NCBI GenBank assembly: GCA_033220425.1
Contig: CM065649.1
Location: 1,860,001-1,924,000, forward strand
Source of the DNA: Lepraria neglecta
Taxonomy: Eukaryota > Ascomycota > Lecanoromycetes > Lecanorales > Stereocaulaceae
Direction of reading: 5' to 3'
DNA length: 64,000 bases
Below are positions 33,498 to 44,500 of this stretch, in pieces. The notes beneath the pieces were generated by a model. It saw only the letters and a program-made list of their open reading frames with translations. It was not told where the DNA came from and made no database searches. Numbering within the stretch: the first letter of the stretch is position 1; every line of letters starts with the position of its first letter. The position numbers and the translations under genes are program-made.

Positions 33498-34658
33498 CTA
33501 TGACAGTTACTGCTATTGAGAAAAAGAAAGCGTGAGGGTGCTTGTACTTGTGATGTTCATGGTACATTGGGGTTGGGTAATCATTACTAAGAGACTTGAC
33601 AGTTGAGCTCTGGTGGGAACTGAGCTATGATGCTGTCGAATCGAGGAATTATTAGGATTAGGGGAGGGAAATGAGGGGATTATGGGTTGTGATTTCTACG
33701 TTTCATTCTTTTCCTTGGTGCTTTGTGATGTGAGGATAGGGGAGGAGGTTTCTTCTTGACGGCCGGTTCTGATGTCGCCTTCTTGCAGGGTTTGACTCGT
33801 GGCTCGATTCCCTTGTTATCTTTTCATTCTTTACCTGATGGCTGTGTGCCTGTGTTACGGTGGGAGGTGGTTATGATTATGTTTACTTAGAAAATCCAAA
33901 AAAAAAACCAGTCTTTCATTAAACACCTACCAGCTCCAACATGACAGGTGGCTAGACAAGCTCATCGTTCACTTTGCTCCTGCTGCCACCTGCCATTGCT
34001 AAGCTCTTGTGTATCCACACTGCTGCACGTGTCTACTCTCTGAGCTTACTGTCTAAGCTACACACTGCTCATGCATGGACATGTGTCCTCCACCGTCAGT
34101 TCATGCCTTGCCCACTTACACCTCGTCATGCACCGTCAAGAGCGGCATACTGTCCATTCCGTGCTCATACTGAGCTGATACCACGCTATCCTGAGGCTCA
34201 TGGACTAGGAGATGGTCATGGTGTGGGCTTAGAAGTGAGTGCTATTGGTGTATGTGTGGCTCAAAGACGTGGACTTTGGACGTTGTCCTCGAGGCTTCTG
34301 TCCACGTAAATTTGCAGCTGCATGGAGATCTTGAGCAAGTAGGTACACTGTTTCTACGGTAGTATGGCAGAAGCTGACCGCATTCTAACAAGCTTTAAAC
34401 TTGGATGTGCTGATATGACATTTCTCTAAAATAGAAACTGTGCGTTTTGACGAAGTTTTTAGAGTCGTAGAAGTCACGTATTGGGTAGAAATGCTGTAGG
34501 ATAGAGCGGTGGATTTGAATTCTGTTGAGCTGTCTGTTCGCTGAAATAAGAGGCAGTGGAGTCTAGAACGTGTCAATTCCACAGAGGTTCACGCGCCAAG
34601 TGGATCAATGTCAAAGTGATATGCCAGAAAGTTTGATCCTTAGGATCACTATTATACC
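33498..34658. other. Intergenic region between convergent genes
   Basis: 3' flanks of the bZIP gene and of the actin-like pseudogene. The frame 33974-34309 has no recognisable domain. A 9-base A run lies near 33898. Nothing else seen. Confidence 0.45.
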
Positions 34659-35979
34659 CTAAGAGCATTTACAGTGCACCACAGATGGACCTTCTTCTTC
34701 GTATTCCGCTTTAGTAATCCACATATTCTCAAATGTCGAGAGAGAAGAAAGAATCGATCCGCCAATCCAAGTGCTATAATTCCGCTCTGGTGGTGCAATG
34801 ACCTCCGCTTTTGTGGAAGCAGGGACGAGGTTGGTTATTTCGGTGAGCAGGCAGTTTTCGAGGTTAGGGAACATGGTGTTTCCTCCAGACTATTGAACGC
34901 GATTAGTAGGTTCTACCTACTAGAGTGTGAGTGCCAAGGGGTATTTACCAAGATGATATTAGCGAAGAGATCTTTTTGGATATTGGTGTCGCACTTTGTG
35001 ACGGAGTTGAAGACTACCTGGTGGATACCCTGCGCCTCCTTGCCCACGAGCGCGGGATTGGAAAGAGCTTCTGGTACACGATACCGTGCCTCACCGACTG
35101 AGAGGACGTTGCCATCGGGGAACGTGTACTCGGTGCTATTATCTGCTTGCTCGGAGTCGACATCATAGGAGACGTAGCAGACTGACTCCTTGATTTCCCT
35201 GGCAATCTCCTTCTCCGTAGAGGTGATTAAAGAGGTCCCTTGCTCTGCTAGCAACGTCGCCATGTAGTTGGTCAGATCATTTCCGGCCAGGTCCAATCTC
35301 TTCACGGAGTGGGGCATGGAGTATTCCTCGAAGACAGGGATAGCGTGAGTAACATCGTATCCAGAATCCAGCACAAGACCTGAGGTGTGACCAGCCGCAT
35401 ACATAGCCAGAACACCATCAATCCCAATATACGTCCCCGGGATCTCGAAAGCCTCAAAAGCTATTTGCGCTGTCTTTTCCCTTTTGATCTTTGGATTCAG
35501 TGGCGGTTCGGTGAATAGGACGTTGTGCTCGGATGGCTTAGCCCGTAATCCGTTCGTGAACGTATGCTCTCAAATTCGCTCCATGTCGCTCCAATCGGTG
35601 ATGAGTCCGTGTTAGATGGGGTGCAAAGTCTTCACAAAGCGGCTTTTTGCGACTGCCTCATCGCTGACGTAGACGGGGGTTAGAACTGTACCGGACGTAT
35701 TGCTAGTATTAGCTTTTCTCTTATGAAATTTGTTTCAGGAGCGACTGTAATGCAGACACAGACTTACGGAATACGGATACTGGTGCATCATCACCAGCGA
35801 AACCAGCTTTCATCATGCCAGATCTGAGAACGTTTTAGCGAGCATGATTACAAGGATTATAGTGCTAGGGTGGCATTATACCCACTGTCAATTACAAGAG
35901 CTGACCCTGTGGCATCGCAATATTGTCAGCATTGAAGAGCCAAAGGAGCAGAGAACATACGCCTCTCTCCGTCTGCCAT
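34659..35979 (-). pseudogene. Actin-family gene copy, divergent and broken
   Basis: Five exons by splice signals: 35979-35961, 35906-35882, 35823-35768, 35685-34949 and 34889-34659, 355 codons against 375 in actin. It opens MADGERRSALVIDSG, then SGMMKAGFAGDDAP, so the phosphate-1 loop is kept. About 20 residues after APVSVF are missing, covering the PSIVGRPRHQ and DNase-I-loop region. It then resumes at PVYVSDEAVAKS. Later actin segments are clear: HTFTNGLRAKPSEHNVLFTE, YAAGHTSGLVLDSG (phosphate 2), [46 protein letters not shown] and the C-terminus [12 protein letters not shown]. Two in-frame stops interrupt exon 4: TAA in place of Glu in PI(E)HG, and TGA in place of the invariant Trp in ERI(W)EHTF. 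No frameshift is needed. It is therefore a decayed, fast-evolving actin paralogue, not the main actin gene. Confidence 0.85.
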
Positions 35980-37969
35980 GATTTTGTAGTGTCCTTTCGT
36001 TGGCTTGTAGGATGATGGAATGTCACTGGCAACGTATTTTGCTCTCCGGCAGGATCCAAATATGGTCTTTGCAAAATGAACAAGAGCGAAGTAAGGACTG
36101 GGGTGGTAGCATATTTGAATGTATGTCACCAAGGAGCGGCATGTATGCTAGATGCACAAGGACAGCAGTTGAGCATACTCCCCGCTTTGGACGAGCTCGG
36201 CCATGGAATGACTGGATTGGCCGCGATGGTAAAAAAAACCCGGTCGGATCTGCTGCTATGTAAGTCGTCATTGTGCATTATTTAGCGCAGTAGTGGTGTA
36301 GTAGACAAGATCAGGGTTGGTAGATAGTGTTTATTCTGACGGACGATTTCCGAAGATTGGGGTGGGGAGGGGGTAGGGTACTTTGGGACGGCAGGGGCTC
36401 ATGCTTTCATACGGTCGACTTCGGCTCCACATGTGGTCAACCGATCGTCGAGTAGGTACTCCGAGAGCTTGAACAAAGTAAATATCATTGTGCCGGATTA
36501 GTGTATTATATGTGCTACATATAGCGCTCAAGAGCTATTGAATTGGGTATTTAGTTATTAGTGTTCTCACTCCTGACGCTATACACACCGGCACAAGTGG
36601 ATATGTAAATAGATGCTTGGGCGGTCCAACGCCAGGGCTAGCAAGCCTAGAAAGGCCATAACAGGTGCCCCAGCGCTAGAAAACTCCCATGCCTAGGCGG
36701 CATAGACCTGGAGTGTAGATAGGCTATATATAGGCTATGTATAAGGTGCTGGTGGGCGGGAAAGAACTGCTATGGCTCTGAAAGAGATGAACTCGACTGA
36801 AGAGCCAACTGCTGGTGGGATGCTCATACAAATAGTGCTCTCAGGAAGCACGGATCTCTCGCTATGGCCCATGGTCATGGCGCATGGCTGAAACCGCATC
36901 TGATCATGAGACACACTAACCCACAGTCCCACTGTAGCGAGCTTTCACCTCCATCAAAATTTGCAGCTTACTGCTCAGATAGGCGTCGAAAAAGGCATCA
37001 CTCTTGTGGGAGACTACTATGGAATAGTGTAGTTCGGTGCGAAGACTATGTCCAAATCGTCATTTTGTTGCTCCTATGCCTCAATGATTGGTTTGTTCAC
37101 CGCTCGAATAACCGATCGCTCTTGCTATTTCCTGCTCCTACTCAATCACTATTCTCCTCATTCAAACTCAGCATTCTCTAATCCGGGCACTATTCTACGC
37201 GCCGGAGATTAGAAAAATATTCGTTCTAGAGAGATCCGAGCAGCAAGCCCGCGGTTTGTCATGGCAGTAAACATGGAAATGGAGACTTTTTAGAGAGACT
37301 TTGAGTACAGAAATGTTAACGTCAGACTCGTTGAAAGCAGGAAATTGCGGAGTGAGGAGGTTGCTGGAGAGAAGGGTTGAGGAAAAGTTGCCGATACCGG
37401 GCTCATGTTGAGATGGAAAGTTGGGACTGGATGTTGCCCGAGCTGCAGAGTCAAGAGATCAGCACGGAAAGATGTGGAATAGAGTAATGGTTTGTAGTCC
37501 ACGAAGTGGGGTACTTGCTGGGATTAGAATGTTTAGAGCACTGAATGTATGACATATTTGAGTAAAGCAAACGCGGTCTAACATCTGAAAATGACCAGCA
37601 AATAGGTATCTCCATTAATGTAACATGATTCCTGGAATTAGAACCTTTTTTGTCCTCCCTTAATACAAGCAATAGCCTTTCACACCGTTTCTGCTCCTGT
37701 TGTTAAACGACCTGGTACAAATACATGCAGTACAGCTTTCGAGAATGTTCAAACCGGTAGCTGAGTGGGGGTAAAGGTGGCGTTGATATCAAGGCTTTCC
37801 ATTATATTGCTTCCGTTCAATTGATACCAAATATTTATTAAGACTGATAATGGACCTCCTACAAACACCGACGCTACAGCGATGGCCGATTTAGGAAGGG
37901 CGAGTTCCATCATGTTCGATCCCATATTCGCAGAGCTCCCCCAAATTAAATTTAATGGCTTTGGTCTTC
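35980..37969. other. Intergenic region, no supportable gene
   Basis: About 2 kb between two decayed genes on the minus strand. Frames are short and unremarkable. The stretch 36540-36760 is rich in TAGGC/CTATATA-like words (GGCTATATATAGGCTATGTATA) and could be a relic of a repeat; I cannot assign it. Confidence 0.45.
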
Positions 37970-39326
37970 CTACAGCGGATATTGCTCCGGAGGGTTCTTA
38001 GTAAAACGCCTTCCTTGAGCAGAGGCTAATGAGGAGTTGACGGCGACAGAAGCTACGGGAGCGGGTATTGGATCTACAAAATGTGATGAGAAAGCGAAAT
38101 GTTCGATGAGAATTGCGAGGAATTACCTAGAGTCCAATTGCTGGTTGTGGTCGGGCTAATAGTTAGGTTCCAGGCTCTAATGGTATTCTGTCCATCGAGC
38201 ACGTACAGGCGTGCGATGCCGGTCTTTTCATCGGGTTGGGCGAATATTTTTCCAGTATCTTCATCGAGTGAAGAGTGGGCGATACCGCCGTTGCCATTGG
38301 AGCCATCGAATCGCCAGATAGTTAGACAAGCTCATGCACCAGGCTATCAGCCCCTCCGTAATACAATCTGAGCCCCGAGGCTTGAGTATAAAGTGCGGTC
38401 AGCGCGAAGGCTGAGGGGGAGATCTTGACGGTAGAATTGACACTTTTGCCAAGTGTTCAAGCTGTCCGTACTGATCACTTCCTGTAATAACTTAGACGGA
38501 TCAGCGTAGAATAGATGCGCCTATATACGCATGTTAGCGCTCCATTCTCGTCTTGACAGCGCTGAAGATCTTACCGTCTGAGTGTTAGTAGTAGCATCTG
38601 TGTAGTTGACACATGCCAGAGGTGTTTCATTCTTCGAATTCGAGGACACTATGGCTGCGATGGCAGGGCTTCCAGACCACGTTGAGCCATCCTTTTCGAC
38701 CCGACGGAGCGGGCCTTGGTAGTCTTGGTAGAAGATATGAGTCACGAGCTCCTCGTTTGGGGCGACATTAAAGGTTGCCAAGCTAGTGCCATTGAATCCC
38801 CCAGAGGTAGAAAAGATTTGAAGCGTGGAAGCATTTGGAGCCGGCTTGACGGGTTCAACAGGAGTTCTACTATGGCCATTAGTAACGAACATCTTTATGC
38901 CGAAATTGTTTCAGATTCCCTCATACCTGCTATCTCTCGAGTGCGCAGTCCTAGAGGCACAGCGATGGCAATGGCAACAATTGTCAAAGCAGCAGCTAAT
39001 ATCAGAAGCCAGAGCTTCCACTTTTGCCTGATCTTAGGGGCGCTGGAACTCTCAAGAACTGGTAATATATCGGACCCTGGGCCAAATCCCTTGCTTCCAT
39101 AGGCTTCTTTCTCCGAGCCAGGAAGGGTTTGAGGTGCGAGTGGAAGATAACACTCAGCCGGAGTGGTTTCAAGACCCTGTAAAGGGGTAACTTCAAGATC
39201 CGATGGACAAGGGGTTACCGGGAACCCTGCTCGACTCCGATCAACTTCCAAACCGTCATGAGGGATACTGGCGTGAGGAGTATTAGTGCTGTCTCGGAAG
39301 CCACGTCCACCACTTGGGAGTGTCAT
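37970..39326 (-). pseudogene. Degenerate membrane-anchored fucose-lectin-like protein
   Basis: From the ATG at 39326 the first ~100 residues are polar and Pro-rich, followed by a membrane anchor at about 105-127 (WLLILAAALTIVAIAIAVPL). Downstream pieces have the repeat style of fungal fucose-specific lectin (AAL/FleA-like) beta-propellers: VTHIFYQDYQGPLRRVEKDG, NETPLACVNYTD, AHLFYADPSKLLQEVISTD, ALYTQASGLRLYYGGAD, TGIARLYVLDGQNTIRAWNL. These lie in at least three reading frames that splice signals do not fully reconcile, although plausible introns exist (one ending TATATAG before AHLFY, one ending TTTGTAG near 38077). So the gene appears broken. Related proteins in filamentous fungi have a cytosolic tail, one membrane span and an extracellular lectin domain; ligand specificity cannot be judged. 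Family assignment is moderately sure. Confidence 0.55.
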
Positions 39327-39482
39327 CTGCGGAAGTGACTTCTGTCGAAAGATTACGATTTGCAATTTAAAAAGAGCGGAGGATGCTCTACGATATGCTT
39401 ACCTTCAGCGGCTTAGCCGCACTTCATCCAATCACGGAGCTGAAGTGTTTCAAATAACCAGGCTAAAGGATAGATGGGCCGC

Positions 39483-39506
39483 TGATTGATTGATTGATTG
39501 ATTGAT
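39483..39506 (+). repeat. (TGAT)6 tetranucleotide run at the 3' end of the LINE
   Basis: Six TGAT units (ATCA on the minus strand). The LINE is on the minus strand, so this run sits where its 3' tail is expected. Non-LTR elements commonly end in A-runs or short tandem repeats; the assignment is inference. Confidence 0.6.
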
Positions 39507-41032
39507 TCATAAGACCCCGGTTCACCCTCCTAGGGGCGAACTATGCGCTCGTTATGTAATCTATCTAACTACGACTCGGCCAATCAGACCTCGCCGCCGT
39601 CTCAATCATCGTGTTGCTTCCCTGTGGCCCAGTGGCATAGCTTGTTCTACGCTCCAGTCCCTTTTTTGTGCTCGTATCGTTCTTGTTAATATCTGCCCCC
39701 GCGATCCAGTCGTTTTGATCCTCGTCTAGGGTCTTATACTGCCCTAAAAGCCCTGTTTACCTTATGAAAATAGCTGCTTTTGCTGTATAGTCGGTTAGTA
39801 AGACCTTATAGCTGAGGTGTGCTTTCTGCAGCTCCTCCCGCTCCTTTTTCCAGAACTTCCTCCTCTTACCGTTATACAGTCTATACGTAGTAAGTATATG
39901 ATTGGCTGTCTGGAGTCCGTTTTTATAATCGTATTACTCCTCCTCTACCCCTAGTACCTATCTACTATATAGAAATCTTCTAAGCCCTATCTTTTCTATT
40001 CTTATTTAAATAATCAATAAGCTTATCAATTTTTTAAGGCCTTTATATATCCTAATAATCCTAGGGGTCGGTACTAGTTAGATAATCCTAAGCGACCTTC
40101 CTTTAGTCTCCTTGGCCTAGTCCGTTACCTATTTATTTTGTATATCTTTTTTGATTTCTTTCTTTATAGCCGCTATCAATCTCTTAGAATAAATTGACGG
40201 CTTTACTATATAGTCTATATCTTCTTTAATGATCCTTGCTCGGTATTTATATTATCTCTATCCTATAGTATACTTTATAGCTTTATTAGCTGCTTTATTC
40301 CCTATAAGACCCTAATATACTAGTATCTAGTATATTACTGGCTCGTATCCTTCCGCTCGGACGTAGTTAATAAGTTTTACTATATCTCTGATTATCATTT
40401 GGCCTGATATATATCCTAGTTTCTATATTGTAGTAATCGTAGCCTAGTTATCGACGAAGATATATACTTCCTAGCTTACCGTTCTTTTAAGTACTATTAT
40501 CGATAGGGCGAGAAAAATTCCGTACAGCTCTGCTGAATAGACTATATACCAGCTATCTTTCCCTATATACGCCTCGGCTCTGCCTAGCTGCGGTAAGACC
40601 GTAGCCGAGCCTATTTTCTTATTGATTCTACTCCTGTCTATAATATAGTTGTATATCCCTTTTTCTCTATATTTCGTACCTGATTTACGGCTTCGTCCCT
40701 TAAGAGTATACTGGTTCTAGGGGGTTCCTAATCTGGTGGTACGCTATATAGGTATATAGTCTCTATTTCTTTTACCGGTCTGTACCTAGTTTCGAATATT
40801 CGAGTTAGTATTTCTAAAGGGCTGGTTTTCCTTGTTTTAGAGGTTCTTTTCCTCTTACTAAGTATCTATCTCAGGTAGATTATATCTTCGTATACCGGGC
40901 CTATAGCTATCCTTAGGGTTAATTCTATTGCTAGTTTCTCTAGGGTAAACTTTATAGGTAGTAGGTGCGCTTTAATATTTAAAGCTGCCTATAATATAGC
41001 TCTAAAGGCCCCTGTGATATATCGTGCCGCTC
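39507..41032 (-). mobile_element. Tad1-like LINE, fragment A: RNase H and 3' end
   Basis: 3' part of a minus-strand non-LTR retrotransposon. On the minus strand at about 40260-40560 one reads an RNase H-like domain (IFVDN.ATIT, YISGQMIIRDIVKLINYVRA, GLIGNKAANKAIK, corresponding to the usual W.PGH.GI.GNE.AD..AK). Near 39900 follows the C-terminal NHILTTYRLYNGKRRKFW type motif of Tad1 elements. Many stop codons interrupt it, and CA/TG dinucleotides are scarce while TA is common, as expected of RIP. The segment 39507-39770 keeps normal composition and would be the 3' UTR. The last five bases (41028-41032, CGCTC) are the target duplicated by the LTR element that follows. Confidence 0.75.
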
Positions 41033-41541
41033 TGTTACGAACCACGTTGCGTGCGGTGGTTCTATGGATTGATTCTCAATGGGGATAGAGGTACAACCTG
41101 ACAAGAGTATGAAGCAGGCTTCAAGTGATGCTAAGCGGGTCTGGTATATAATCAGATGATATATATTCAGTGCCTAGCCTAAGAGATCTATCGCATATAG
41201 TAGACAATTGAATAGCAAGTTGAGCACGATGCTCCAAGTAGTGAGCAGTGCTCCGCATATATAGATATACGAAATCCATGCCAAGCATTCTTGATCGCAC
41301 TGATCGCACTGATCGCATCTGCGCTCATTGCGACCACTGCGCTCATCGCTTAACATGCCAAGCCTTCCTAATCGCACTGATCGCACTGATCGCATCTACG
41401 CTTATTATAACCACTGCGCTCATCGCTTAACATGCCAAGCCTTCAGGGTCTGTCCGAGTCGGACACCGACTCGTCGACTCGAACCATAACGGGCACTACG
41501 CTCTATGAGCGCATCCCTGATCATGTTTCCTGATCGTAATA
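41033..41541 (-). repeat. LTR of element 1, left copy (3' LTR)
   Basis: 509 bp, same length as the right copy. By eye the two differ at about 28 positions, all transitions, with no gap. Confidence 0.92.
41281..41434 (+). repeat. 77-bp tandem repeat inside the LTR (two full units plus a partial third)
   Basis: Units begin CCAAGCATTC at 41281 and CCAAGCCTTC at 41358, with a partial third at 41435. Each holds smaller TGATCGCAC subrepeats. The same arrangement is in the right LTR at 47511, 47588 and 47665, so it predates insertion. Confidence 0.9.
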
Positions 41542-44500
41542 TTAGCTCCCTCTCCTAGATTTCTCGTCCCGAGAAACCATCTATCCTTCATACTACCCCG
41601 ACATACTAAACGTTCAGATAAACCGACCGTCCGCCGAACAGTGTTGGCCAGTAAGCTAAACGAAGTTGTCATACGGCCGTACTCCTGATGTGTTGCCAGC
41701 GGCAAACAGTACCTGATGGGTATAGGGTCCGACAGGTATTCTAACTGTGTGGGCAGCGGTAGGAAATACGACCTTATGGTATTACCCCTCGAAATACATT
41801 ATATTAAGACGGAACGAAAGGAAGCGTAGTTATAGTTAAAAAACATGTACGAAGAGCTTAAGGATTATATATAAAAATCAATAGAGGAATCCATATATCT
41901 TTAGACTACGCTGACGCGCCTTCAGATATAGTATAAATATCTTGAAAATAAAAAGCGGAAGATTGCAGACTGAGAGATACAGAATATTAAGGAGTTAGAA
42001 GAAGACTAGCGGTCTATCCCAAGTATTCCTGACGACTAGATATTTAACGTCTCGTCCGAACAATTTGGCTTCCTAGCCGGAACCGATTAGTCCTCCTTCT
42101 ATAACGCTCCCGGAACTCTCGCAGAAGTTCCTAGCAGTTCGTAAGGTTCTTAAGTGGTTCCCAGGTGTTTTCGGTATCGTCGTACCCTTTCTATTTAACT
42201 AGATATTTCTAATTAACCTGATTTAGAATCCTCTTAACCTCGAACTCCGTTTCTTCTTTAATATCATAATAAAATATTTCCTGCAAGGGTATATTAGAGT
42301 CTACTAGCTCTAAGAGTGAGACGTGGAATACCGGATATACCTTGGCGTCAGGTAGAAGCTCGAGTTTATAGTTAACAGGTCCTTTTACCTATTTAATTAA
42401 GAATAGTCCGACCTTAATATAATCTAGTTTCTTACTTAGTCTTATCGTTCTTATATTTTTTATTAGGAGGTATACTTTATCCCCCTTTTTCAGCTGAGGA
42501 ACATTCTTTCTTTTCTTATTAACTCGTTCCTTTAGTTTATAATTTAAGCTCTTAATAGATCTTTATATATCCTTATATAAATTCTTCAGCTCGTCTACCT
42601 TCACTAAGGCTTTTTCTATATTAGGTCCCTTCCTAGGTTATAGAAAAGTATTTATATTCTTCCTATAATTGGTAAAGAATAGTATCAGCTTTATTATATC
42701 TGACATCTTGTCATTATATACTAGTTATACCATTAGGAGTAGTAATACCCAGTTATCCTATTTCTAGTTAACGTAGTACCTGAGGTACGCTTCTATTGTC
42801 TGATTTGCACGTTCCGTTTATCTATCTATCTACGGATAGTATACCGTCGATATTCTTAGTTTTGTTCCGATTACTCCGATAAGTATCTTCTAGTAATTAG
42901 ATATAAAGAGCTTGTCTCTATCTAATATAATTGACTTTAGTATACTATAGTCCCTTATTAGCCTGTCCAACAATATGAATACTAGCTGATCTACTTTATA
43001 GGTTTCCTTGAAAGGTACTATAATAGTATACTTCGTTAACTTATCTATAATGACTATAATTGAATCGAAGGTATCCTAAGTAGCTGGATCCTTGGATAGT
43101 AGTAACTTAACCATAAAGTCTATTATGACATCGTCCCATAGTGATTCTGGAACTAGTATAAATTGTATTTGTCCATATTTGGCATATCGTGCAGACTTAT
43201 TCTACTGGTATTGAATACATTCTTTAATATATTGTTCAACGCGCGCTCGAAGTTTTAGCGCCGCGTATCCTCGTCCTAGGAGTTCTACTATCTTGGCGAC
43301 TCCCGGGTAACCTTATAACGGGTCGTCGTGGTGATCCCTGATCACTTCTTCTATATATTGTTCGGGTAGATAAGTTTTCCCCTAGTACTTAAGTAACACC
43401 GTATCTGGCTGATCCTTCCTTAGGGTTGTTACGAATGTATCGTCTTCGTAGGCCTTTACGATCCTATTAGTCGTATCAGGTCCCGTTATACAAAGGGTTA
43501 TAGCCAATACCTAGTGTAGTACTAATAAGCCGTCCGCTTCTTTCTTTAGGATTAGTCGCTCTATAATATTCTTCTCTTCTATATAGTCTAATCGCCTACT
43601 AAGGGCGTCTACTCGACTATTATCCTTCCCTAGGGTATAGGTTATCTTGAACTTATATTAACCTAGTAGTTCTGACTATCGGACCTGTCGTCTATTTAAC
43701 TCCTTTATTATCGTAAAGTTAAGAAGGTTCTTATAGTCCGTAAAGATGGTTAAGTCTAAGTAGCTTTCTGCGTATACTCGCCAGTTCTAAAGTATATATA
43801 CTACGGCAAGTAACTCCTTATCGTATATATTATAGTTCTATTCTACTACTAACATCTTCCTTGAATAGTAGGTAACTAGATACTATTTTTAGTCTTTCAT
43901 CTAGTATAAGTATACTCCTATTGCGAGATCCGATACGTCCGTTTCGATATAAGCTAGCTCGTTTATTTAAAAGGTATAGAGTACTAGTAGATCCGTATAT
44001 GCTTTCTTCAATATGTCGAATGATTTCTATTAGTCTTTTCCCTATATAAACCCGATATCTTTCTTCGTGATATCTATTAGTAGTAGTACCTTCTTGGAGT
44101 AGCCCTCGATGAACTTCCTGTTGAAGTTAGCAAATCCTAAGAAGCTTTATACTACTTTGACGTCCTATAGTATAGGCCATTTAGCTATAGCCTTGATCTT
44201 CTCCGGGCTTATACTAATACCTTTTATACTAACTATAAATCCTAGAAACTCTACTAATTCCCTGTAGAATTCGCACTTTTCTAGTTTAAGAAGAAGTTTC
44301 ACTTATAATAGGCATCCGAGGACGTCCTATATATACTCTATATATTCTTTCTTGTTCTTAGAATAAATTAGTATATCGTCGAGGTACGCTATCGCTGTTC
44401 GATCTAAGTATACTTATACGATATTATTAATAAGTGCTTGGCAGGTTGCTAGTGCGTTAGTGAGTCCAAACGGTATTACTAGGTACTCGTAGTAGCTATA

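Noticed and set aside
39507-39770. tRNA-derived SINE at the LINE 3' end
   Set aside because: TGGCCCAGTGGC resembles an A box and GGTTCACCCTCC a B box, but their order and spacing are wrong for a tRNA promoter on either strand.
41281-41434. CRISPR-like repeat array
   Set aside because: Units are contiguous without spacers, occur identically in both LTRs, and the genome is fungal.
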